Origin: Amorphophallus konjac
Lineage: Eukaryota; Streptophyta; Magnoliopsida; Alismatales; Araceae
Reading direction: 5' to 3'
Assembly (NCBI GenBank): GCA_022559845.1
Contig: CM040126.1
Coordinates: 49,594,458-49,658,457, forward strand
DNA: 64,000 nucleotides
The position numbers were made by a program, and so were the translations under genes. The notes below the pieces were generated by a model that made no database searches, was not told the origin of the DNA, and saw nothing but the letters and a program-made list of their open reading frames with translations. Numbering within the stretch: the stretch's first letter is position 1; every line of letters starts with the position of its first letter. Below are positions 23,331 through 33,108 of the stretch, in pieces.

Positions 23331-24859
23331 TGATGTCCCAATTTGACTCTCAAATCGACTTATTTGAGTGGGTTTCTCCTTTTTCTCGAGTTCTTAATTT
23401 TTTCCAACTTTCCCACATGTTTTCTAATTTTCAGATTTTTAGATTTTTTGAACTTTTTCTCCAATTTTTCGAGGCCTTTTAAAATTGGTGGCGACCAACT
23501 CGGCGCCCATTCTTAATTGGCGCCCTCCCGGAAGGGCGCCCATTCTGGTTTTCACATTTTTAACCGATTTTCAACCGATAAAGAATTGGTGACACTCCGG
23601 AAGGTCGTCAATTCTTTAATTGGCGACTTGAGGGAAGACGCCAATTCTTTTCTTCCCGTTTCGAGGCGACTGTTCGGAAGGTCGCTAATTCATAAATGAG
23701 CGTCCGGACAACAAGTCGCCAATTTCCTTGTCATCTTTTGAGCTTTCAACTCTGTCTAAAATTCGTATTAATTTCTAATTGGCGACCTGACCGTTGGCGT
23801 CAATTCTTTTCTAATTTTGGAAAGTCTTAATCCGTCTTAAAATGTCTCTGAATTGGTGACACTTTGATCTAGGACTATTTTAATTGGCGACCACTGAGTG
23901 GTCGCCCATTCCTCCAGAATTCCGAACTCGGCAGAACCTCCTTCCTTCTCCGTTTTTTAGCTCCCTTTTCACTTGGGAAAGGGTCCTAAGGCTTTCTAAG
24001 GTTGAAGGGACACTTGGACAATGTATAGCATTTTCCAAATCCCATTAAAACTTGATTTCCTACTTTCCCTTGAATTAAACTCTGAATTTTGGCCATATAA
24101 ATAGGGCCCCTCTCTCCATTGTGTTTAAGGTTGGCTCAATTGATCAAGGGGAGGTGATGCTGGACCAAGGGCTCTAAGGAGGAAGTCTCCCATGCACTTC
24201 TAAAGCTACACACGTTAGAGGCTTCTTCCCTTGAAGCACATTGAAGATATAAAGCCCTTTCTTGGAGAAATAACCCATAAGCTCTTCTTATCCCCTTTTC
24301 TTCATTATTATTTAGTTTAATATTTGCATGTTCATGCATCATATTCTTTCTCCTCTCTATTTATTTTTATCATCTCAACCACGTTGAGATTCTCCTTAGT
24401 GCAACACTTGCACACCTCCCTTTTCTTCATATCATCATATTTTTATCCACCCTTTTGTACAGGGGTTTAAAGCTAACACCAACAAGATATGTTTATGCTC
24501 ATACTTTTTATGTTGTTTATCTTAAGAACTTGATTCTACACGCCTTTATATCTCTAATCCAATCTTTTCTTGTTGGTTTGTTATTTTTACAAGGGTAATC
24601 AAGTAAAGAGAAACTCTCTTCATAGGCCAGCCGATTGGAAGAGAATGTGCACTCACAATCTCCCCCGCGCTTTTAAGGTATTTATATTCACGATCCCTCC
24701 TTTATTTTCATTGTTACATTCTTTTAAGACAATCCCTCTGGCGATCACACCCCCATTAGCATCTACGTATGCTCCCAATTTCTTCCCTTCCCCCCCCCCT
24801 TTATTTTCCCCTATTATTAATTAATTCTTTTTCCTTAATAGATTTTCTTATAATCTACA
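23329..24859 (+). repeat. 5' LTR of a second, non-chromoviral LTR element
   Basis: This ~1531-bp unit begins TGTGATGTCCC and ends CTACA, followed by a TTGGCG-type primer site. A TATA box is at 24096-24102 (ATATAAATAGGGCCCC). The first 600 bp are full of variants of AATTGGCGCC and AATTGGTGAC. The 5' end could instead be TGATGTCCC at 23331. It is flanked on the left by the LecRK relic. Confidence 0.6.
24096..24102 (+). promoter_or_regulatory. Predicted TATA box of the second LTR element
   Basis: CCATATAAATAGGGCCCC is a strong plant TATA match placed about 770 bp into the LTR and followed by a C-rich start region. Confidence 0.55.
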
Positions 24860-24860
24860 A

Positions 24861-24880
24861 ATTGGCGATCATGGTGGGAC
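24861..24880 (+). other. Primer-binding site, TTGGCG type
   Basis: ATTGGCGATCATGGTGGGAC begins two bases after the LTR end. TGGCG-type sites are usual in the Tat/Ogre side of plant gypsy elements; the exact tRNA was not identified. Confidence 0.5.
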
Positions 24881-25145
24881 CACCTTTTATTTTTCTTTGA
24901 CTACCCCCTCCACTTGGCACCCACGTATGTCGTCTCCTCTTGCACCCATGGTGCATCCCCCTTAGTGTTCCACGTAGCACTTTTTCTCATTATTTTCATC
25001 CCTTGTGCACCACGTGCACAACCCCCCCCCCCATGTAATTGTTAGTTTGACATATTTTTAGACATTCTATTTTTTATTTTTCTCTTAAAAAAATGATGAG
25101 CATGCTATGCATTCTTTCATACTTTCCTTGCTTGTGATATAGTTT

Positions 25146-25590
25146 GTGGGACGAAGAGAATTGGCGCCTTGGCAGAGGGCGCCCATTCTGGAATTGGTGA
25201 CACTGTTCAGGGCGTCAATTCCCTATTTAAAAAAAAACAACAGGATTGGCGCCCAAGCAGATGGTGCCCATTCTCGAATTGGTGGCACTATTCAGGGCGC
25301 CAATTCCCCATTTTCTAAAAAAAAATTAACAGAATTGGCGCCCAGGCAGAGGGTGCCCATTCTGGAATTGGTGGCACTGTTCAGGGCGCCGCTTCCATGT
25401 TTTCTATAAAAAAAATAACAGAATTGGCGCCCGGGGCAGAGGGTGCCCATTATGGAATTGGTGGCACTGTGCATGGCGTCAATTCCCTATTTTCTTAAAA
25501 AAAAAAATAGGCGCCCAGGCAGAGGGCGCCCATTCTGAAATTGGTGCTCACTGTTCCAGGCGCCAATTCCCTGTTTTTTTTTCACATAAC
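25146..25590 (+). repeat. GGCGCC minisatellite, about five ~87-bp units
   Basis: Five head-to-tail units begin ATTGGCGCC at about 25161, 25246, 25335, 25423 and 25509. Each contains GCGCCCATTCTGG, AATTGGTGGCACTGTTCAGG, GCGCCAATTCCC and an A-rich spacer. Related motifs fill the first third of the element's own LTR. Confidence 0.88.
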
Positions 25591-26235
25591 CCCCTCGTTA
25601 TGTGATTTGTTTGACATGATTCTCACATATCTCTATTTATACATGTATGTTCTTTTCATTTTGCATTAGTTCTTGTATTATAGGGCATTTGGTTTGGGAG
25701 ACCTCCTCTCCCCACACTTTCTAAGAGATCTTACCCCCTCTTAGTGAAGGAAGGACCCTCCATTGAGCATTTCATCTTTTTGAACTGATAAATTCCTAAA
25801 CAAAGCCTCCATAAGTCACCGCACCCGTGGATTCCTCACGGACGCCAGGCAAGTTGTACCTTGAAGTTCCCGGGTTAGTTGGCCTATACGTGGTGAGTGT
25901 ACCTAGTTAGCATTGAAGGAAACTATATTGAAACAAGGTTCCTACCTTGTGTGAATCATATCAAATTTTGTCAAAATCATTTAATTCACATCAAGGTTCA
26001 AATTAAGAAATCAAGCGTAATCATCTAAACTTGTTTGATATCTTTGCAACATTACTTTGATTGAATATTGTTCGGTTGCATGATGCTTTACCTTGATAAT
26101 AAAACCAACATGTCTAAGCATTCATATATTCATGAGGATGATCAACCTAGCACATCATATAATCCTCAATTCCATACTTCTCACCATAATCATTCCAAGG
26201 GACCACGTCCTCACTCCTATGGTCTTGCCTGACCC

Positions 26236-27528
26236 GTGGGCACTTTCCAATCTTATGGTCCCTTGCATCCATTGCAAGCCACTACTCCCCGGGAACCGTC
26301 TCCTCCACACGACGAGAAAGTTTCCCAAGTCCTACATGCATTAGATCATCTCACCCCTCAACAAATCCAAGCCCTTAAGGCTATTGTTGAGGGAGCATCT
26401 TCTTCTCCTTCTCATTCCGATCCCTCACGGGTGGCCCATCACCCACCTTCTTCATTTCATCTACGGGTGTCCCATCACCCACCTTCTTCTACACATACTC
26501 CCGTTCGGGTGGCCCATCACCCGCCTCCCTCTTTTCCTCCGCCTTCCTCTACACATGCTCCTTCTCGGGTAGTCCATAGCCCGCCTCCTTATATTCCTCC
26601 TTCTTCACGGCCGCAAGGCCCTTATGTCTCTTGTAACCCAGCCCGACCAGGTCCTATTTTGGGTCAACCCCTCCAAGCTCCACGGCCACCATGCCAACCC
26701 CTCCGTTATTCATGTCACACCCCTCCAACAAACCTTATTGATAAAATCACCAAGATGAAGGAATAGTTGAAGAGGGTCACAAGCCCGCGGCCTGCTTCGC
26801 CTCCTCCTCCTCAAGTCAATCCTCTTCATGCTTTTATGAATACCATCACCAAGATGGAAACAGATTGGAAGGAGAGGAGAGATAATGGCATCGATGATCT
26901 AAGTGAGCAAGATATTTTGACAAGTGTTAATGATCAAGTGGACGCCGTCCGCCCTCCACCACCCACATATCCCGCTCATTCTTGTGGCCCTCCGCCACCA
27001 CACCTATATACGCAAAACACTCCATGTCATCATACATCTCCTCCACCCATATATCCCACTCATTCATATAGCCCTCCGCCTCCGCGCTCACCTCCACAAA
27101 ATCCTCCACCTTGTATTCCTTTACCACCCATTATTACGCCTTCACCGCAGCATCCACTTGAGTCATATTATGAAGGACATGAGCCGACATGTGAAGAGTT
27201 TGAGACGACATGTGCACAAGATGAAGCTCTTCAAGATTCACCCATTCCGAGTTTTATCTGTTTTCCACTCCCTCCATTACCCGATGAACCCCCTGCTCAG
27301 GACGATACCACAGTTTCAAACCATGTTTATGAAACCAATTTGTGTTACGATGACGGGACAATACTTCAATCACCCACATCGGCATACCATGATCCTTCCC
27401 CTACTCTTCAAACCTCTCGCCCCATCAAAATTCGCCGCTTCTTGCGCACCACACCACAAATTACCACACCATTAACCTCCACTAAGCCATCAGAGTCTAC
27501 CTCCACGCCATCGGCTTTCGTCGAATGT
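26236..27528 (+). CDS. Proline-rich ORF of the second LTR element (role unknown)
   Basis: Two plus-strand open stretches (26236-26766, and 26767 onward in another frame) encode proteins dominated by Pro, His and Ser, with repeats such as [10 protein letters not shown] and [12 protein letters not shown] helical segment [15 protein letters not shown] and an acidic part ([20 protein letters not shown]) are present. No zinc knuckle, protease or RT motif is seen. It could be the extra ORF found upstream of gag in Tat/Ogre elements or a degenerate gag. The second stretch stays open through 27529 into the chromovirus RT. Confidence 0.45.
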
Positions 27529-27565
27529 AATATCCCGGACCTTTCGGATCCTTCTTCGTGGGTGT
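27529..27565 (+). repeat. 37-bp remnant of a chromovirus 5' LTR
   Basis: TGTAATATCCCGGACC followed by TTTCGGATCCTTCTTCGTGG equals the first 37 bp of the LTR at 42090. It then jumps straight to RT-coding sequence (GTGTGCGAGTTCCCC, equivalent to about 34930). The remaining LTR, primer site, gag and protease are deleted. Confidence 0.88.
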
Positions 27566-30435
27566 GCGAGTTCCCCGACGTTTTTCCCGAGGAATTGCCT
27601 GGATTACCTCCCCATCGGGAGATCGATTTCGTGATCGAGGTTGTGCCTGGTACGGGACCTTTGGCGAAGGCTCCCTACCGTATGGCCCCCGCTAAGTTGA
27701 GGGAGTTGAGGGCGCAGTTGCAGGAACTGTTGGCCAAGGGGCACATTCGTCCGAGTTTTTCCCCTTGGGGTGCGCCCGTGTTGTTTGTGAAGAAGAAGGA
27801 CGATAGTCTGCGACTGTGCATTGACTATCGGCAGCTGAATGAAGTGACCATTAAGAACAAGTATCCGTTGCCGCGGATTGATGACTTGTTCGACCAGTTT
27901 CAGTCCGCGCGAGTGTTCTCGCGGATTGATTTGCGGTCAGGTTACTATCAGTTGAGAATTCGCGAGTCCGATGTGGAGAAGACTGCGTTCAGTACGAGGT
28001 ACGGGCATTATGAGTTTTTGGTGATGCCGTTCGGGCTCACCAATTCCCCAGCAGCCTTCATGGACTTGATGCAGAGGGTGTTTCATCCGTATTTGGACCA
28101 GTTCGTGGTCATCTTCGTGGATGACATCCTTACCAATTCGCAGTCTGCTGAGCAGCACGCGTACCATTTGGGTGTGGTGCTGTAGACGTTGTGAGGTCAC
28201 CAGTTGTATGCGAAGCTCAGCAAGTGCGAGTTTTGGCTCAGCGAGGTGCACTTTCTGGGGCACGTGATTTCTAGTGATGGCATTTCCGTGGACCCCGCCA
28301 AGGTCGAGGCAGTAATGCAGTGGCCGAGGCCGAGGTCGGTGACGGAGATCCGGAGTTTCTTGGGGCTTGCGGGTTATTATCGCCGGTTTATCCAGGATTT
28401 TTCTCGCATTGCGACCCCGATGACTAGACTCACGCGGAAGGATGTGCCTTTCGTCTGGTCTGAGGAGTGTGAGCAGAGCTTCAGGGAACTGAAGAGATTG
28501 CTCACCTCGGCTCCGGTGTTGGTTTTGCCTTCTGGATCGGGAGGTTTCGTGGTGTGTACAGATGCCTCCGGCGTTGGATTGGGTGATGTTTTGATGCAGC
28601 ATGGTAGAGTGGTGGCTTATCCATCTCGGCAGCTAAAGTCCCACGAGGAAAACTACCCTACCCATGACCTTGAGTTGGTGGCGGTGATCTTCGCGCTGAA
28701 GATCTGGAGGCATTATCTGTACGGTGAGAAGTTCGAGGTGTTCACTGACCATCAGAGTTTGAGGTATGTGTTCTCGCAAAAGGACCTGAACCTCAGGCAA
28801 AGGCGTTGGATAGAGTTCATGAAGGACTATGACTTCACCATGTCTTATCAGCCGGGCAGGATGAATGTCGTCGCCGATGCCTTGAGTCGGAATGTTGCGG
28901 TCAGTGCCTTGATGTTGAGGAAGTGGAGGCTCTGGGAACAAGTGCCCGAAATATCTTTCAGGCTCAGGATTCCCCAGGAGTCAGGGTTGGCGGTGCTTGC
29001 GAGTCTGACTGTCACTCCTGCTATCCGTCGTCAGGTGACAGAGGCTCAGCATGCGGACCCTGAGTTATCCCAGATTCTTGCGATGGCTGATGTGGAGCTC
29101 GGCGAGGACGGTGCTGCGAGGTTTCGTGGCAGGATGTACGTCCCAGCTGAGGAGCAGATTCGTCGTGCGGTGCTGCGCGAGGCTCATGGGAGCAGGTACA
29201 CCGTACACCCGAGTGCGACGAAGATGTATCGGAACTTGCGGAGGCAGTTCTGGTGGCCTGGCATGAAGAGAGATGTCGCAGAATTTGTGGCCAGGTGCCT
29301 GATTTGTCAGCAGGTGAAGGCAGAGCATCAGCGACTAGGAGGTACTCTCCAGCCCTTGGATGTTCCTGCTTGGAAGTGGGACCATGTGACCACGGACTTC
29401 GTGGTGGGATTGCCGAGGACCCCGAGTGGGCAGGACAGTATTTGGTTGCTGGTGGATCGGCTGACGAAGGTGACTCGGTTGCTACCGGTCAAGGTCAGCT
29501 GGAGCGTGCCTAAGTTGGCTCGTCTTTATGTGGAGCGGATCGTGCCGTTGCATGGGATTCCCATTTCGATCGTGTCAGATCGGGATCCGCACTTCACTTC
29601 TGGATTCTGGAGGAGTTTCCAGCGAGCTCTTGCCACGGAGTTGGCTTTTAGCTCGGCGTATCATCCTCAGTCAGATGGTCAGTCTGAGAGGACCATTCAG
29701 ACTTTGGAGGACATGCTGAGATCTTGCTGCCTGAAGTGGCAGGGGAGTTGGATTCATCACCTACCGTTGGTGGAGTTTGCTATAACAACAGCTATCATTC
29801 GAGCATCGGCATGGCTCCCTATGAGGCTTTGTACGGGCGTCCTTGTCGGACTCCACTCGATTGGTTCGAGGTGGGTGAGCGTGTTTTGACGGGACCGAAA
29901 TTGGTGCAGCAGTGTGTGGATGTTGTGCACCTGGTTCGTCAGAACATGTTGGCGGCCCAAAGTCGATAGAAGAGCTATGCTGACCGTAGGAGGCAGCCCC
30001 TCGAGTTCGCCGTGGGCGATCATGTGTTCTTGAGAGTTTCTCTGATGAAGGGGGTGATGCGTTTTGGACGGCGTGGGAAGCTGAGTCCCCGCTATATTGG
30101 TCCTTTCGCGATTGTGGAGCGCATCGGTGAGGTTGCTTACCGGTTGCAGTTACCTCCTGAGTTGGCGTCGGTGCATGACGTGTTCCACGTCTCGATGTTG
30201 CGGAAGTATATGTCCGATGACTCTCATGTGCTCGAAGTTTTCGGTTTGGCCTGAGGTGACTCCATACCTTTCTCTCCCAGAGTTTCCGATCCGCGTGGAG
30301 GATAGGCGAGAGCAGCGCCTGCGGAACAAGGTAATTCCCTTGGTGAAGGTCGTGTGACAGCGACACTCTGGTGGTGAGGCTTCGTGGGAACGTGAGGACG
30401 AGATGCGTCAACAGTTCCCGTATCTGTTTGAGTGA
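27566..30435 (+). pseudogene. Chromovirus pol (RT to chromodomain), 5' deleted and decayed
   Basis: RT begins at [17 protein letters not shown] and has FVDD near 28118. Stops occur at about 28183 and 28192. RNase H starts near CTDASG (28556). Integrase runs from about 29200 ([17 protein letters not shown]) through the core ([21 protein letters not shown]). A one-base deletion lies near 29783, a TAG near 29967 and a one-base insertion near 30234. The chromodomain (IPLVKVV, WEREDEMRQQFPYLF) ends with TGA at 30433-30435. Apart from these lesions it is very close to the copy at 39361-42022. Confidence 0.87.
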
Positions 30436-30489
30436 GTCTTCCTCTTCTTTCCCCTTTGGTTGTTCTCAATTTCGAGGACGAAACTCCTT

Positions 30490-30500
30490 AAGGGGGGAAG
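30490..30500 (+). other. Polypurine tract
   Basis: AAGGGGGGAAG lies directly before the LTR start at 30503. Confidence 0.8.
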
Positions 30501-30502
30501 GC

Positions 30503-32944
30503 TGTAATATCCCGGACCTTTCATATCTTTCTTCGTGGGTCCCGGATCTAGTTTTCGGAGCTTCCGGCTCTGTTGTGTCCGAAATTTTGTTTCAGACATC
30601 TTTCGTGTTCAGATCGGCGCGATCCGGAGTCATTTCGGAGGCCCGGAGGCGTTCCGTGGCTTTTCCGCGTGTGTTTTCCGATTCCTAGTGTGTGTTTCGG
30701 CTTTTTCTTCGGAAGCTCGTTGCGGGTGAACCGGGCGGTTCACCTGGGCACGAGTGGTACCGTTGCGATCGATGCGTTCAGAGGATTCCGGAAATATATT
30801 TTTCTATTTTTCGGTATTTTTCTGAAAAATCGGATTTTCTATATAACCGTATTTCTTTTCTTTTTCTTTTCTTCTTTCTCTTTCTTCTTCTTCCTCCCTT
30901 CTCTCCCGTGCGTTTCCATCGTGACCGCCCTCTCTCCCGGTGCTAGCCCCAGCGCCACCCCCTTCGGCTGCGGATTGCGGCGAGGCGACGGCGTCGTGGC
31001 GTAGGCGGCGGTGTGGCGATCGCGGCTGTGTTCGGTGCTCGGTGAGGGTGTGGGGAGTTCGTGAAGCTTCGAACGATTCGTGAGGATCGGCGGCGATCCG
31101 CCGCGTTTCGGACAACCCCGAGGTAGGGTGACGTTCCTTAGCCTCTTGCCGTTCGTTTTCGTGATTTGTGGGCCGCGGGGAGGTCGAGAGAGGCTTGTTT
31201 GAGCGGGTTTGGGGTTTTCCATGATTTGGGGAGAGCTCGCCCGATCTATGGTTTTAGCTCGCTATTTCATGTTTTGGTGGCTTAGAAGCATGCTAGGGGT
31301 CCTTAGGGGTCATTCCCCTTGATTTCCCCCTCTCCGGTGGAGGCATGGGGGCGTGGTTGGTGTCTTTGGGAGTTTTCACCGTTTTCGGGCGTGGACTGAG
31401 AACGCGCTATACTCCAGTAGCGCGTTCTTGATGGTCGCGCTGCCCCGATGGGGCGCGTTCATCGGAGAAGATGAACAGTAGGGCGGTTTCTGTCGCGCTA
31501 TGGGGTCCTAGCGCGATCTGCCTTGTCGCGCTAGGGGTCCCTAGCGCGACCTGTCTTGTCGCGCTAGGAGGCCCTAGCGCGACCTGTCTTGTCGCGCTGG
31601 GAGGCCCTAGCGCGATCTTCCCTATCGCGCTAGGGGGTCCTAGCGCGTTCTTCCTTGTCGCGCTAGGGGTCCTAGCGCGTTCTTCCTTGTCGCGCTAGGG
31701 GTCCCTAGCGCGATTTGTCCTATCGTCGGGTGTTCCTCTTGGGCCGTGTGTGTGTCCTGGACACCCCGTGGAGTTCCGGGACCGTGTCTTTGGGTGTCCG
31801 GAGGTTCCGTTTGCCTTGGTCATGCGTTTGGCCGTGGGCGGTGCGTCTGTTTCTTCTCCGACCGTGGTCACCGTGCGATGGTGATGGTACGTGGGACGGC
31901 CCCCGTACTTCGTCAGGTTCGGACGTTGTTTTCCGTGGTCTTGAGAGTCTACTCCTTCAGTGACCCTCCACTAGTCGTAGCCCACCAGTACGAGGTGCTG
32001 GTCTCACCTGGGAGTGGTGTACGGGCACTCATATTGAGACGGTTTGTGGACCGGTTACCGTAGGCCCCTCGTCGGTAGCCAGAGTCCGGCTACGGGCTGA
32101 AACCGGTCAGAGGACCAGACCTAGTGACGCAAAGTCTATGTGTGCACACGTGGTTGAGGGCGGTTGGACCCACGTCGACGGGCGTGACCCCAGCTAGTTA
32201 CTTGTTTGTGGTTACTTGTACGGTGTCTGCGCCTCGGGTAGGACCTACCACGTCAGGCGATTCACCTGCGGCGCGGTGTAAGACGTCAGGGGACGCTACC
32301 GACTGTGCTTCTAGTGGGCGGTACTCCTGTCGAGTACGGAGTGACAGACTGTCAGTCGTGTGTTTCCGACCTTCGGGTTTTGCGGTTCGACCGTTGAGTT
32401 TCGGTCTCGTACCGTGGCACGTGTGTTGGTTTGCGTGCCGTAGGGCTTGGTTCTGTAGAGCACAGGGCTTTCCTTTCCGAGGTACTTTCCTACCGCTAGT
32501 GTAGTGGTTTCTCGTTTTACGAGACATGGTTCGAGTGATCCCTACTGAGTCTTATTCCGAGACTCATTCCCTGCGTGTTTTCACCATGTTTCAGGTGAGG
32601 CGCCACCTTCGGGGAGCGCGTCAGGAGCACAGCGTGGTGCGGGTGCCCAGAGGTAGTGCCAGAGGTCAGAGCCGGGGTATGCCCCGTGTAGTTGTACTTT
32701 CCTTTCTTGTCACTGTACTAGTCGTGGACTATTGTTATTATTGTTAATTTCTATCGTGGACCATGTAAAATGTTAATTTATCTCCTGCTTAATATTATAA
32801 CTGTTTAATTTCTGTAATTACTTGTGATACTTGTGTAGTTTTCACACCATCCTTTTAACCCTTCCGAGTCTTCGGGCTCGTGGGTGGCGGTGCGAGTCTC
32901 GGGTTATCGGGCCTTCCCGGTAATCGGATTCTCGGGTCGTTACA
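30503..32944 (+). repeat. Complete chromovirus LTR shared by two tandem copies
   Basis: This 2442-bp LTR runs TGTAATATCCCGGACC ... TCGTTACA. It follows a pol 3' end and polypurine tract and precedes a tRNA-iMet primer site and gag, so it is at once a 3' and a 5' LTR. A TATA-like box is at 30840-30846. A tandem palindrome array with TCGCGCTA/TAGCGCGA is at about 31395-31715. It is related to the 859-3309 LTR mainly at both ends and in the last ~900 bp, and is a different subfamily in the middle. Confidence 0.88.
31395..31715. repeat. Array of ~33-bp palindromic units (CGCGCTAGGGG ... CTAGCGCG)
   Basis: About eight consecutive units each contain CGCGCTAGGGGTCCCTAGCG or a close variant, separated by spacers such as ACCTGTCTTGT or TTCTTCCTTGT. 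Each unit can fold into a hairpin. The same kind of array is in the minus-oriented LTR (about 47230-47475), and looser GCGC palindromes occur in the LTRs at 1860-2040 and 9180-9360. Confidence 0.88.
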
Positions 32945-32946
32945 GC

Positions 32947-32958
32947 TGGTATCAGAGC
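32947..32958 (+). other. Primer-binding site (tRNA-iMet type)
   Basis: TGGTATCAGAGC starts two bases after the LTR end. Confidence 0.85.
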
Positions 32959-33108
32959 GCGGTGGTCGAATTACATGAGAATCATAGGTAATTGTAGTGG
33001 TCCACTAGTCCACAGCGATGATGTACATGTGACACTGGCATTGGGCACCGCGTGTTTATTTTGACCTTGCCGTCTCCGTGTTTTCTGTCTTGTGCTTCAG
33101 GAGCGAGG

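Larger units (their letters stand above)
24860..27528 (+). mobile_element. Internal 5' part of the second LTR element, interrupted by a chromovirus
   Basis: After the primer site come a leader with low-complexity C and T runs, a GGCGCC minisatellite (25146-25590), and a proline-rich coding stretch (26236-27528). No RT of its own is visible before the chromovirus LTR remnant starts at 27529, and no continuation is recognised to the right of the chromovirus block. It could be an Ogre/Tat element with its extra ORF upstream of gag, or a non-autonomous large element. Confidence 0.5.
27529..32944 (+). mobile_element. Chromovirus copy with a deleted 5' half
   Basis: This unit consists of the 37-bp LTR remnant, pol from the RT start to the chromodomain, a polypurine tract at about 30490-30500, and a complete LTR (30503-32944). 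That LTR also serves the following copy. The left boundary against the proline-rich element is sharp at TGTAATATCC, consistent with an original insertion into that element. Confidence 0.85.

Noticed and set aside
31395..31715. CRISPR-like regular repeats with spacers
   Set aside because: Spacers are themselves repetitive, units are palindromic and variable, and the array is inside a plant LTR; not a CRISPR array.
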